NCBI GenBank assembly: GCA_009733575.1
Contig: ML769843.1
Location: forward strand, 1 to 43,520
Direction of reading: 5' to 3'
Source of the DNA: Gymnopus androsaceus JB14
Taxonomy: Eukaryota > Basidiomycota > Agaricomycetes > Agaricales > Omphalotaceae
Length of the DNA stretch: 43,520 nucleotides
Each line of letters begins with the position of its first letter. Positions within the stretch are counted from its first letter, which is position 1. The notes beneath the pieces are model-generated. The model was given only the letters and a program-made list of their open reading frames with translations, was not told the DNA's origin and did no database searches. The translations under genes were made by a program, and so were the position numbers. Shown piece by piece: positions 1-11,639 of the stretch.

Positions 1-2103
1 ATCTTTTCTTTGAATATGGCTGGAAATCCTGTGATCGTGCTCAATAGCCACGAAGTTGTTACGGAGCTTCTAGGCACGCTCTCTCTGTGTGTATGAAATA
101 CGACTCATTGATTTGATTCCGTAGAAAAACGCTCCACGATATACAGCGACCGTCCTCGTTTCATTATGGCTCATGAAATTCTGACCGGGGGTATCTTCGT
201 AGCTCTTTCTGGATACAATGCACTGTACGTTCCTTTTTCGTTAACCAAGTCAAGTCATTTCTTATTTATAGTGACCAGTTGGCGAAAACTACGTCGCGCA
301 GGACAAGAGGGATTGAACGTTCGTGCATCAGAGAAGTTCCAGCCCTTGCAGCAAGAGGAAGCCCGATTCCTTGCCTATCAGATGATGAAGAACTCGCGAG
401 ACTGGGATGATCATATGCGTAGGTATGTTGCAATATTTCACTTTACAATCCCATCTACTCTCTCTCATGCCTTTCTAGGTCAGCAGCGTCAAGTATCTTG
501 CGCGCCGTATATGGCTGGGATCCTATCCAGAACTCCGACGACCCACTCATCACACGAATTAATGATTTGGCTCATCGTATTATCCGTGCAGCACTACCGG
601 GAGCTTATCTCGTTGAGATGTTCCCTATGATGTTGTATCTCCCTAATTGGATGGCGAAGTGGAAGCGTGAGGGTTTGGAATGGCATAGAAAGGACACGGA
701 GATGTTCGAGGGGTTTATGGGTAAGCGAGAATCTTGATTGTCGTGTCAGACTGCTGATTTATTCCATGCCTTTAGATAAAGTTAAGACCGAAATGGTAGG
801 TGTTGTAGCTTCTTCCTTCTTATAAGAACGGTTCATACCTCCAAATCGTAGGCTACGCAGGGTAATAAGCCTAGCCTGGCCGCGTCTTTACTGAGTCAAC
901 AAGTCAAACATGATCTATCTCCAAAAGAAACTGCTTGGTTAGCGGGCACAATGTTGTATGTTCGCTACTACCCTATTCCGACGTGCTTTACACTTATCAA
1001 TGTTATCTACAGTGCAGCTGGAGCCGAAACTGTATGCTTTCATTTTCTACCCTGCTTTCAAAATCAATATTTTCTCTCTTCTTAGACTGCCGCCGCTCTC
1101 TCGGTGTTCATGTTGGCTATGACATTGTATCCAGATTCCATGCGAAAGGCCCAACGAGAGATTGACAGTGTCGTAGGCCGGGGTCGTTTACCCACTTTTG
1201 CAGACCGCTCGCATTTGCCGTACCTACGAGCAATGGTCAAGGAAGTATTGCGGTGGCGTCCTGTCGCTCCTTTAGGTGATACTTCATCGACTACCTCCCA
1301 AACTACTTTATCTTACAGTACCATTTGTAGGCTTACCTCGCCGAACATCCGAGGTATTTTTTTGTGCTTTGGGATCCTAGTTGAGAAATATTTAATGAAA
1401 ATACCATCTATACTTTCAGGATGACTGGTACAACGGGTATTTCATACCAAAGGGAACGGTGGTGATTGCTAATGCATGGCTAGTTATCTTTTGGTATTAT
1501 TACCGCTCACTCACTCAATCTTATCTACAGGGCCATGAACAGGTAATCTACTGTGTTGAATCCGGATCAGTATTGAAACGTCATTTCTACGCACTGTTAG
1601 AGATCCTCGTTTCTTCCCTGATTTTGATGAATTCCGACCGGAACATTTCCTGGACGAGAACGACAATGAGATAGACATTCCTGGCACACATGGACAAGGT
1701 CACGTCACATATGGATATGGCAGACGGTAAGTTGAAGCGACTCATACTTTTATCATCGCTAGACCTATTCTTTTGCGTGTTGCTCAGGATGTGTATGGGA
1801 ATGCATGTGGCGAACCAAGCTCTTTTCATCAACATGGCCACCATATTATGGGCAGCGGACATCAAACCAACGAAGGATGATAAAGGGAGTCCAATTCTAC
1901 CATCGAAAGATGCTTGCGTTGATGAAGGTTTGGTCGTGTAAGTCTTCCTCTATCACTGAAATGAATATGTACTGTTTGACGAACTTTGGATTTCTTTCAG
2001 GAGACCAGTGGCGTTCCCTTGCACTATTACGCCTAGGACAGCAGATGCGATGGCCATGGTGATGCAAGCCGTGTGGTCAGAGCTTGGCGAATTAAATGAA
2101 TAG
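1..2103 (+). CDS. Cytochrome P450, copy 1 (5' end outside window)
   Basis: Haem-thiolate monooxygenase, expected to be ER-anchored; substrate unknown. The window begins inside an exon reading IFSLNMAGNPVIVLNS, so the N-terminal anchor and proline-rich hinge lie to the left. Spliced exons give, in order: a SDRPRF segment; the I-helix AGAETT oxygen-binding motif (1018-1035 joined to 1086); the K-helix ExxR in KEVLRWRP (about 1240-1260); the PERF-like region with EFRPEHF; and the haem-Cys loop YGYGRR-MCMG split by an intron at about 1731-1789. Stop TAG is at 2101. About ten short introns are inferred. Two donors are GC rather than GT: after 69 (shared with copy 2) and after about 1477, where copy 2 has GTGAGC but this copy has GCTAGT. 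No frameshift or nonsense codon was seen. Relative to copy 2 it carries an Arg to His change just before the haem loop. It is nearly identical to the inverted gene at 7362-9796. The CYP family cannot be assigned by eye. Confidence 0.88.
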
Positions 2104-2132
2104 TTGACTGACTCTTGTATTCCTTTGTATGT
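1..2132 (+). repeat. Inverted repeat A, left arm (P450 duplication)
   Basis: The segment matches the reverse complement of about 7334-9466 through exons and introns alike, with scattered substitutions and small indels. The match stops about 30 bases after the P450 stop codon: TAGTTGACTGACTCTTGTA is shared, then the copies diverge. The left limit is the window edge, so the true arm may be longer. Intron-level conservation implies a fairly recent DNA-level duplication, not retroposition. Confidence 0.92.
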
Positions 2133-2149
2133 TGAGAATGAAATCCTAG

Positions 2150-2272
2150 ATTGACTCTGTCAAGAGGGAGCTGGAAAGTTTGCAAAAGGTTAGAGAAGAG
2201 GCCCATGAGCTCAAACTAAATCTTACTGAATTGGCTGGAGGGCTTGGGATTGTCGCAGTGGGTCTTGGGTGA
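2150..2272 (+). other. Orphan exon-like open segment
   Basis: Just past the P450 stop lies an open stretch bounded by a plausible acceptor (ATCCTAG) and a GTGAGTC donor. It reads as a charged, helix-prone peptide (KRELESLQKVREEAHELKLN) followed by a Gly-rich hydrophobic tail. It is absent behind P450 copy 2. No partner exon was found on either side, so it is probably a gene remnant exposed at the duplication border. Function unknown. Confidence 0.25.
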
Positions 2273-2473
2273 GTCTCTTCAATTTCAGTTTGGTTTGAGT
2301 CTATATATCCTGGCATTCGGATTGAAATAAAATATGGATTGCCAATAATTTCATACTATCAAATTGAACGAGTGAATTCCGAATTAGAAATTCCCTTTAC
2401 AAGTACTAGTACACTTTCGCGCGCGCACAAGAAAGCAAAAACATAAGACTTCTATCCAGTGGTCTCCTGATGC

Positions 2474-4233
2474 TTAACTTATGCTACAGCCCGCATCTTC
2501 ATGTTCGACTACGAGTTTGGTCGTTATTGTGACCTAGAGAAACATGATTATCATGCAAGCTCAAGGTAACATGAAAAGCATACCTCAACTTGGTTGTCCA
2601 TAGATGCAGCAGTAGGCTCATCACGAAATAGGCCAGTAATTGATCTAAACAGACTGAATGAAGGCACCTTTTCAGCCAGCTCGGGATTTGCGCTGATACT
2701 GACTTCCGATTGAGGGGATTTAGGCTCGAAAACCGGCGTCGCAAAAGGATGCGGTAGATATGACATATGAGGAATATGAGATAAATGGGGGAGGTGGCGA
2801 CAACTGGGTCTAGTGGCTTGTGGGAGCTGTAGACTGGGACTAAGATTGGGTGATACGAAGGTTGAAATTGATGATTGCTGGGTGGCAAACGTATTCAGTT
2901 CCCTAGCTGAGAGACGATTTTGACGACGACTCTTGAGACCAGTAGCCCAGAACAGAGCGTAGGAGTTTAAAGTAACCTGCAATGTAGATCAGCATAAGAA
3001 ATACTCAGTAAGTTTATTACACCTACGTCGACCCCACAACTAGCCAAACAAATCCATCCCAATTCATGACCTTGAAGGATAGCGAGAACACCAATATTAA
3101 CCTGAAGAGAGTTGGGACATCAATCTTTCAATGGAAAATCCGGACATACTGTGGAGGTAGTCAAACCGATAAGCGAAGCACTGCAACCACAGTCAGTACA
3201 ACGACCACACATCAGAAACATGCTCATACTCACACTAATGCCCTTCTCGCCAATTCTCTTCACCTTCTGTTTCGGATGACCATTTTTTAAAATAGGCCAT
3301 AGGAACATTGAAGTTAGAAATACATTGATATATCTAAAAAATTTGTGAGCTCGGATCCCAAGAGAGCGGTGATTTACACCTACAGATCATAGGACAATAA
3401 AGGAATGGATGAAATTACTTTGAGACCAATCACGCACGCATCATCACCAGACCGAAGAAGAGAAATTCGACCTAATAATGATAAAGACTCAGCGCGTCAT
3501 TAACAAAACTCACAGCGAAAACTTACCTGCAATCATGAGTGCAATAACAACCGCGTAAAGACCGACTGTGATGAAACATATAATATCCACCGGAGACTTC
3601 AGTCGACTGCGGCCTTCAAACGGGGGCCCATACTATATGCACCCTCTCAACTACAGAACGAACTGTTAAATGCGCGATTCTCATGCATTAAAGTCACGTA
3701 CTGAGATAAAAGTACACGAGTATCTTGGATGTGGCGTAGAATGCGATGCAGAGGTCGATCGCTACCGAACATACCGAGGCACTGAGATCTAGCCCAACGC
3801 CAAATGTAAGGATCCCACCTACAAAAGGTAGGAAAAAATTAGCATGATCGACTCTCAACGTTGCACCCGAAAAGGGTCCCGTACTTGAAAATACAAACAA
3901 CCACGAGTCCAAAAGCACGAGAACAAGACAAAGTCTGGGCCAGGGGATATTTACGAGATCAGATAAACTTGACAGTCTCTCTCCAGCCAACCGTCGAGAA
4001 ATGCAATGTGTTAAAACAGTGATCCCTAGTGAGAATAAGTCGGGTAATAAGTATAGCTTCGATCTTGGTCGATGAGAGTAGAGTAGCGAACCTAGAAATT
4101 GAGCGAGTGAACTAAGGAGTTGCATGCCCACAGAAGAGAATCCTGGGGATGGCATGGCTCCTGGAATCTGAGCGACAGAAGAACGAAATGAGATCGCGTC
4201 AGTGTCTAAGGAACGATTATATATATACACCAT
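2474..4233 (-). CDS. Multi-pass membrane protein, one frameshift in exon 3
   Basis: ATG at 4231-4233 begins MVYIYNRSLDTDAISF. Splicing about eight short introns (for example 3819-3884, 66 nt) gives a protein of roughly 400 residues with about seven hydrophobic segments: LCLVLVLLDSWLFVF, GILTFGVGLDL and the following stretch, SPVDIICFITVGLYAVVIAL, YINVFLTSMFLWPI, and a pair around TTSTVNIGVLAILQG and SCGVDVTLNSYALFW. A Ser/Pro-rich cytoplasmic tail follows, ending EHEDAGCSIS. I recognise the layout as an uncharacterised Agaricomycete membrane family without a known function. One defect stands out: near 3621-3626 (a C5 run, then GTTTG, on the coding strand) the frame leaving VERVHIVWAP hits TGA, while FEGRSRLKSPVD continues one base out of frame. 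All other junctions keep frame, so this may be a young pseudogene or a homopolymer base-call error. Confidence 0.68.
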
Positions 4234-4344
4234 GTCCTGAGCGTTGCTGATTCAGACACAGTGACCAGGGGAATTGCTTCATAGGAACATCTGTGGCGAG
4301 GTATCCCCTTTGTGTCGAGCTGGTAGTAGTTGTACCTCAAGCGA

Positions 4345-4660
4345 GATTTAAGGTAAATTGGAGCTCCTCGATGTCAAGGTCGATGTCCCTGGTGTCAACC
4401 ATACAATGTCGGTATGTGGAGGCTCCGTAGGGCTCCGTGTACTACACCACTACTGCAGCCGACTGCAAAATATAACGCAGGTTAACTAGGCGACAAATTC
4501 TAGCATATTATACTTACATTAGGTTTAGAACCAAGGGCAACAGTTGCTTCAGGGTCACCTCTTTCAACTAGCGGGGAGTGAATCTAATCACTGTCGGTCC
4601 TTGTAAGGCGTAGACTCACCACTTATGTACCCTGGTCTCTCTCATCTTTTAGCGATCATT
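4345..4660 (-). other. Two exon-like fragments upstream of the membrane gene
   Basis: On the minus strand an open stretch ending RGDPEATVALGSKPN meets a GTAAGT donor near 4518. After a possible acceptor (GTGTAG near 4443) a second stretch begins YTEPYGASTYRHCMVD and runs to a TGA near 4346. Codon character looks protein-like but no start, upstream exon or family is recognisable. It may be the 3' end of a decayed gene. Confidence 0.25.
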
Positions 4661-4699
4661 TCGCACTAGATACTGGTCTTTGGAGCAACAAACCGAGCG

Positions 4700-5590
4700 A
4701 AGAAAGGGAACGCCGCCTTATATTGTATTCTCGGAAGCAGTCAGGAAGTAAAGAGTAATTTTTCCAAGAACCACAATTGCGTTCGTCCAGAATCAAGGCA
4801 GTGAAGGATTTTGCGTCCTAGAGAATATTACAGTCATTAGCTATGCAGTCCGAGCAACGAGTTATCGAAGTTCGAGGGATTCGATTGCTTGGGAGAATCT
4901 TTGGCTAAAATGCGACGAAAAATGGTGATGAGGAAGGATTTTGTAGGCGAAATATAGAGCCATTTGACTCTGAGATTTGTTGCAGTACGTTACAGTTGCG
5001 GTTTGCGATCAAGTTGCGATAATTAATTAATTGTCGATTTTGATGCGCTCAAAGATCGGCAGGTTTAGGGCTAAGTTGATGTACAGTATTGATGAATGAT
5101 TTCTCGACAACAGGACCTTGATGTACTTAGCAGCTTACTTTAACAAAGTGTAACAAGCACATGAAAAATTCTGTGCGATTTGCGCGTACTAATCTCGGCT
5201 TCCTGGCTTCCATTCACCATCCAAGTTTGAGCCGCCGAACAACGGACAATTTCAATTTTCACGCGTTGACCGTGGCACCGACGACTTGCTTTTGTTTATG
5301 AACACCACCATTGCTATCCACTCTCGCAGAATTCAGACGACCGGCTTTCCAGGCTCTCAGCACAGCCGTTGAATAACAGAGTATGCTTTAAACTGCTTGG
5401 TGCTAGTAGGGCATTATTGGAAGGTCTAATGGACCATATCGGTGCGTTGAAAAAAAGCTCTTTTCCAAATGAAGCTGAACTCGTTTTCTCCTAGTCTCCA
5501 GGTACGACGTCTCGGACATTCTTCACCGGCCTCTTCTGGTGTGTTTGAATCTCATGTCCGATCTAGTCATCGTGAATGAAAAGTCGGAGC
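4700..5590. other. Intergenic, no gene seen
   Basis: About 0.9 kb of mixed sequence with stops in all frames, including an AATTAATTAATT tract near 5020-5032. I see no gene, RNA or repeat in it. It may hold promoter sequence for the minus-strand gene at 2474-4233. Confidence 0.4.
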
Positions 5591-5594
5591 TTAT

Positions 5595-6860
5595 GTGCTG
5601 TACGTGCTCTCCTTGCATTCCCATATGACGGGATCTGGACCTCCAGTCTACGATTATCGACGTCCGAGTCCAGTCTGACTGGTGATTTTCGTCGCAATTC
5701 GACCTTGATCTACCACTCAAGCCAATATGTCCCCTTCCTCTCTACCTTTCACGTTCTTCCCTCTGGCCTGTCAAACGAACCCGGCTTCGCTTGGCCTGTA
5801 GAATGGAATGCGGCTGGCCACCGAAACCGGAGCTGTATGGATTCGAGTCGATTCCCTAGCGCAGAAAAGGTTCAAAATCAAGCTCATGGTCGCTTGCGGC
5901 TATTAGTGACAGTGATCAAGTATTGCGCACTTTCTTGGAGCGGTGACCGTTCCCGCAGCTCCAAGTAGTAAGCTTACGAAATTTCTGGAGCTGGACGAGG
6001 CTAGTTTTTTACGCGTCTGGGTAGGAGCACTTACATGGGAAACGATTTGAAAACAGAAATGGTGAGATCCTTTCAGCTCATCTGAACGTTTACCCTTCAT
6101 TGACGAACTCAATACTAGCTACATAGCACAACTCGACTACATTCGACCGTACATCCAAACAACCAGCAATTTCCCAGTTGGACATACATCCCGTTCATCC
6201 GCTTCATGGTCTCAAATCTCGTGTCGCGCTTCTCCGTTCAGCGGAGCTAGACGAGTACGATCCAGTGGATATACTCTACGGTATCCACTCGCTGGAGCAA
6301 CTCTCTTTTCACCTACCCGTTTCGATTCCAGCGACCTCGAGGATGACGGCCTCGGGATAGCCTATCATCTCATTCAAAATGCTATTAAATGAGGAAGCTG
6401 CTGCGAAACAGTCCTCTCTGCATAAGACCTACGCAACATGACTTCGCGCGCCCGAGTCCGAGTCCGTCCTTCTCTATGAGACGAATTGTACATGTTGGAC
6501 TGGCACGGGCATGTCCGGAAGCAAGGTCTCCTCTGAATCCTGGAATTCTCAAACTCACAGATGGATCTCTGTCTATCCTGTCCCGGCCTTCCTGCTTCGT
6601 GCCATATCCGTCGACGAAACTAGCTTGGTCCGAGTTGGCCATCCAAACCCCGAAACTCGACGTTGGAGTCACTGTCAATGGTTCGGTTATAAGCGGTATC
6701 GTGTTACGAGAGCTGAATGTAGTACGACGCGACGGCAAGGCAGCGAACTGTCATGGTCATCTTGTCTCGTTCGGAGTCGTACTCATGAACTCGGAAGTGT
6801 GGCTCACTTGGAATCTCGACGATACCTGGATGATATTCATGCCGTTCCCCTTTAATCGTG
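5595..6860 (-). pseudogene. Decayed coding repeat (inverted repeat B, left copy)
   Basis: The minus strand contains recognisable coding blocks broken by stops and frame changes. SSEPHFRVHEYDSERDK-like sequence at 6920-6710 runs into a TAA after YYIQLS; the next block SSFGVWMANSDQASFVDGYG at about 6640-6580 is one base out of frame and continues to a TAA near 6390. The plus strand around 5808-5910 also has a protein-like block (TETGAVWIRVDSLAQKRFK). The DNA matches the reverse complement of about 10330-11377. Several independent lesions make a functional gene unlikely. I associate the minus-strand blocks with a repeated mushroom gene family of unknown function, from memory only. Confidence 0.55.
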
Positions 6861-6885
6861 ATGCACAATGACTCTGACCCAATAG

Positions 6886-7180
6886 TTACCATAAAGCCCC
6901 GTGCAGAAATAACGATGAATACCAAGTTGTAAATGATGTAATGCTGAAGGTCATACGGAAAACCAAATCAAAGAAAGAGAAGGCGAAAAGAGTGTATTGG
7001 CTGGGTAAGTAGTAGTGATGGATAAGAGCATCTTCAAGGGCTAGACGCGAGGTGGTTTCATCCTTCAGTCTGAACCCTGGAAGGACTCGTTCATGTGTCC
7101 GAAAAACACTGCAGCCTTGCGATTTTATCCTGAACCTTTCAGGGTGATTTATTCTCAATGTACCTGAGACGTTGGAGTGC
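6886..7180 (-). pseudogene. Fragment probably belonging to the same decayed gene
   Basis: The minus-strand reading frame contains LKDETTSRLALEDALIHHYYL and then SITSFTTWYSSLFLHGALW, directly upstream of the decayed block at 5595-6860 in its direction of transcription. No ATG with a clear signal was found. The part at 6905-6990 is also present as a third degenerate copy at about 12895-12990. Confidence 0.35.
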
Positions 7181-7333
7181 ACAAGTTATTCCGGAGCACT
7201 TGAACATAACTTCGATGGTTGCTCACAGCTGGCGAATTCAAGTCTCAAACAAAGCCAAAGATCCCCATGTGCCATAAGCCTCTTCTAGAATGGAAAAAAC
7301 CCTTGAATCTCTTCGTACTGTCCTTATAAATTT

Positions 7334-9466
7334 CATACAAAAGAGTACAAGAGTCAGTCAACTATTCGTTTAATTTGCCAAGCTCTGAGTGCACGGCTTG
7401 CATCACCATGGCCATCGCATCTGCTGTCCTAGGCGTAACAGTGCAAGGGAACGCCACGGGTCTCCTGACAGAAATCCCAAGCTCTTCAGACAACACATCT
7501 TCATGTCAATGATGGAGCAAGACTTACACGACAATACCTTCATTAACACAAGCATCTTTCGATGGTAAAATTAGATTCCCTTTATCGTCCTTCGTTGGAT
7601 TGATGTCTGCTGCCCACAATATGGTGGCCATGTCGATGAAAAGAGCTTGGTTCGCCACATGCATTCCCATACACATCCTGAGCAATATGCAGAAGAATAG
7701 GTCTAGCGACGATAAAGGTACGAGTCGCTTTAACTTACCGTCTGCCAAATCCATATAAGACACGTCCTTGTCCATAAGTGCCAGGGATGTCTATCTCATT
7801 GTCGTTCTCGTCGAGGAAATGTTCCGGTCGGAATTCATCATAATCAGGGAAGAAACGAGGATCTCTAACAGTGCATAGAAACACCGGTTTAGCAATACTG
7901 ATCCAGATTCAACACTGTAAATTACCGGTTCAAGGCCCTGTAGATAGGATTGAGCGAGTGAGCGGACAATAGTACGAAAAATAGCTCACCATGCATTAGC
8001 AATCACCACCGTTCCCTTGGGTATGAAATACTCGTTGTACCAGTCATCCTGAAAGCATGGATGACATTTTAAATATTTCTCAACCAGGATCCCAAAGCAT
8101 AAAAAAATACCTCGGATGTTCGGCGAGGTAAACCTACAAATGGTGCTGTAAGCGAAAGTAGTTCGTGACGTAGTCGATGAAGTATCACTTGAAGGAGCGA
8201 CAGGACGCCACCGCAACACCTCCTTGACCATTGCTCGCAGGTACGGCATATGAGGGCGGTCTGCAAAAGTGGGTAAACGACCCCGGCTTACGATACTGTC
8301 AATCTCTCGTTGGGCCTTTCGCATGGAATCTGGATATAATGTCATAGCCAGCACGAACACCGAGAGAGCGGCGGCAGTCTAAGAAGGGAAAAAATATTGA
8401 TTTTGAAAGCAGAGTAAAAAGTACTTAAAGGCATACGGTTTCGGCGCCAGCTGCACTGTACATGACATTGATAAGTGGAAAGCACTTCGGAATAGAGTAG
8501 TAGCGAACATACACCATTGTGCCTGCTAACCAGGCAGTTTCCTTTGGAGATAGATCATGTTTGGCTTGTTGATTCAGTAGAGACGCGGCCAGACTAGGCT
8601 TATTTCCTTGCGTAGCCTACGATAGGGTACGAGCCGTTCTTATAAGAAGGAAAAAGGTACAACACATACCATTTCTGTCTTAACTTTATCTACAGCCATA
8701 TTCGGCAGTCTGAAACGACAATCAAGCTTCTGGCTTACCTATAAACCCCTCGAACATCTCCGTGTCCTTTCTATGCCATTCTAAACCCTCACGTTTCCAC
8801 TTCGCCATCCAATTAGGGAGATGCAACATCATAGGGAATATCTCGACGAGATAAGCTCCCGGTAGTGCTGCACGGACAAGACGATGCGCCAAATCATTAA
8901 TTCGTGTGATGAGTGGGTCGTCGGATTTCTGGATAAGATCCCAGCCATATATGGCACACAAAATACTTGATGCTGCTGACCTAGAAAGGCATAACTCGGA
9001 GAAACACTAGCTGGGATCGTAAACCGAACTGTTGCAGCATACCTACGCATATGATCATCCCAGTCTCGCGAGTTCGTCAACATCTGATAGGCAAGGAACC
9101 GTGCTTCCTCCTGCTGCAAAGGTTGAAACTTTTCTGATGCACGAACGTTCAATCCCTCTTGTCCTGCACGACGTAGTTTTCGCCATCTGGGGACCACAAA
9201 TAAGAAATGAAATGACTTCGGTTGACGAATAACGTACAATGCATTGTATCCAGAAAAAGCAACGAAGATTCCCCCAGTTAGAATTTCATGAGCCATAATG
9301 AAACGAGGACGGTCGCTGTATATCGTGGAGCGTTTTTCTACGGAATCAAATTAATGAGTCGTATTTCATACACACAGAGAGAGCGTGCCTAGAAGCTCCG
9401 TAACAACTTCGTGGCTATTGAGCACGATCACAGGATTTCCAGCCATATTCAAAGAAAAGATGGGTC
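7334..9466 (-). repeat. Inverted repeat A, right arm (P450 duplication)
   Basis: Reverse-complement match to 1-2132. The two arms enclose about 5.2 kb. The arm as visible stops at 9466 only because the partner is cut by the window edge; the P450 gene itself continues to 9796. Confidence 0.92.
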
Positions 9467-9796
9467 CTTCGAGATTAGAAGACGGGTGAATAAGACATCC
9501 AAGTTGTACCGAGTCTACTGACCATACTGCTCCTTCCATTCCGTAAACCTAAGCCACTGGTGCTGTGGAAGCTGGAAGATGTTACCAAGAAAAGGCAAAC
9601 CACGAGGACCTGGAGGCATCTGGCCTTTGGATTTGCTCAAACTCTTTATGACAATGAGAGCAACTACTGGTATTGCCAGTAGTTGTAGTACGGAACGATC
9701 CTGTTCCAACAATGACGTCTTGACCCATAGTCTGTCTAAGTCGAGAGAAAAAATAGAGGCGGACGAACAGTGCTTGAGCACATCGAGGACGGGCAT
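7362..9796 (-). CDS. Cytochrome P450, copy 2 (complete)
   Basis: Complete membrane-anchored P450 of roughly 500 residues. ATG at 9794-9796 starts MPVLDVLKHCSS; a hydrophobic anchor follows (VLQLLAIPVVALIVIK), then the hinge PPGPRGLPFLGN. Spliced exons continue with KEQYGPIFSLNMAG, SDRPRF, the I-helix AGAET-T (about 8455), ExxR in KEVLRWRP (about 8215), EFRPEHF, and the haem loop YGFGRR-MCMG with the Cys ligand (about 7680). Stop TAG is at 7362-7364. About a dozen introns are inferred; the one behind VVTELL uses a GC donor (GGCACGC), shared with copy 1. All other checked junctions are GT-AG and the frame stays open. A TATA-like TATATAAA on the minus strand lies near 9878-9886, some 85 bases upstream of the ATG. 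Substrate and CYP family are unknown; no biosynthetic partner gene lies immediately next to it. Confidence 0.9.
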
Positions 9797-10240
9797 TACT
9801 GCGTCTACGCAAACGCAATATGATCGGTTGAGACAGATGTACAAGAGCTGCTTTGTATCACCAGATTATAAGTAAAGTTTATATAGTATAGATAGATAGA
9901 TACTCGGCATGGTCCCGTACGGAAGCGACGGAGAAAGTAGCTAGTACATGAATGTATAAACTAAAATATACATAACTGAAGCTACTATAGATCGTTCGGA
10001 CCCCTCCCTATAGAGTATATATAGTATAGACGCTTTACGAAAGGACGACATCGGTTTTTATACAGTATTCCTTTTTGAGAGATTACTTACCTATCCTGGC
10101 CGATGTTATCTTATCTCTTCACTATCTTGACTAGGATATGAAAGATGAGACGCGGGTACGGGTTTGGGGTACCACCAGGGTACGACATACTGCAGCTCTG
10201 GGGTACATAATACTAAGAATTGATTCAGAAATTTGCTAGA
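9797..10240. promoter_or_regulatory. Upstream region of P450 copy 2, AT-rich
   Basis: Contains a TATA-like element (9878-9886, minus orientation), a GATA run (TAGATAGATAGATA, about 9888-9902) and another TATA-rich stretch near 10010-10030. No coding sequence seen. Promoter role is inferred from position. Confidence 0.4.
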
Positions 10241-10329
10241 GATGTGAATTCGAAGAAGCTTACATGTTGTCGCGCTCGGATCGACGACATCACTAACCCA
10301 GCCCAGTCCAAACCCAAACTCACCCGTCG

Positions 10330-11377
10330 AGATTCTGAGTCAGATAAGAGCCTCACTGGAAGAGGACGTCCGTGACGGAGAAGATGCTTCTCTGCGTTCC
10401 TGTCGTACCACATTTAGCTCTGCCGTTCCAGTAAGTCCAACTTGGAGAGTTTCGGGTTTCGATGACCTACTCGGACCAGTCCGACACCAGTCCATGGAAC
10501 TAAGCTAGTTTTGTCGACGGATATGGTACGGAGCAGGTTGGATAGACAGAGATCCATCTGAGTTTGAGAATTTCAGGATCAGGGGATCTGGAAGTCTGGA
10601 TCTTCCAGTTATACCCATACTAGTCCGAAAAGTACGCCTCAACTCTTAGAGAAGGACGGACGGACTCGGGCGCGGAGTCATAGGCTCGTATCGTATCGGT
10701 CTTATGCGACGAGAGGACTGTTTCGCAGCTGGCTCCCTTTTCAATGATAGGTCACCCGTGGGCCTCTATCATCGAGGTCATGGACACAAACAGGCTACTG
10801 TATGTCGGACGGGGAAACTGTTGGTTGGTTGGATTTACGGTCTTAGTCGAGTTGTGCTATGTACTGTAGCTAGTGTCGAGTTCGTCAATGAAGGGTAAAC
10901 GATCCAATGAGTTGAAATGATCTCACCATTTCCCAAAACGTTTCACATGTAAGCATTCCTACCCAGACTATTAAATCACCTTTCTAAGCTATCTAGCATC
11001 GTGCAGCTACAGCAATTTTGCAAGCTGCGGGCTCCAAGAAAGTGCGCAGTGCTTGATCACTACCATTAATAGTCGCAAGGGACCATGAGCTTGAACTTGA
11101 GCCAGGACCTTTTCTGCGCCAGTACGCTATAGAAAAGCAATCGAGTCGACTCCGTACGGTTCCACTTTCAGTCAGGACCCCATTCCATTTCACAGGCCAA
11201 GCGAAGCTGGGTTCGTTTGACAGGCCAGAAGGAGGGACGCGAATGTGAAAGGCCGAGCGGAATGGCTTGAGTAGTAGACCAAAGTCGAATTACGACGAAG
11301 ATCACCAGTCAGACTGGACTCGGACATCGAGAATCGTAGGCTGAAGCACAGTGGGTCGCGTCATATGCGAATGCAAT
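10330..11377 (+). repeat. Decayed coding repeat (inverted repeat B, right copy)
   Basis: Reverse-complement counterpart of 5595-6790. Shared blocks include CTAGTTTTGTCGACGGATATGG at 10507-10528, the GAGATCCATCTG...TTTGAGAAT stretch near 10550-10573, and CCAGTCAGACTGGACTCGGACAT around 11305-11330. It is more diverged than the P450 repeat, with indels, and no long frame survives. It therefore looks like an older duplication of an already decaying gene. Confidence 0.6.
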
Positions 11378-11639
11378 GAGGGGATGGTACAGCAGAACAA
11401 CGGCTAGTTCTGCCACGAGATTCAAGATTACTCGTGAAGAATGAAGCGTCCGGAACGCAACACGGACGAACACAAACGGTGGAAAGTGAATGGAGAGCTC
11501 GAGAGTCGAAAGAGGTCTGTGGTAGTGAACCACAATGGAGTAGCTGCTTGCAGTAGAGATCCGCTTGCGCGACACTATACATCAAAAGAATTGCTTGTCA
11601 ACGGAGCGTGCTGCGTAAACGAAACGAACTAGTTGAAAA

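Noticed and set aside
5576..6871. Several plus-strand open frames of 100-160 codons
   Set aside because: They overlap degenerate minus-strand coding blocks and the inverted repeat, and none is preserved in the second copy at 10.3-11.4 kb.
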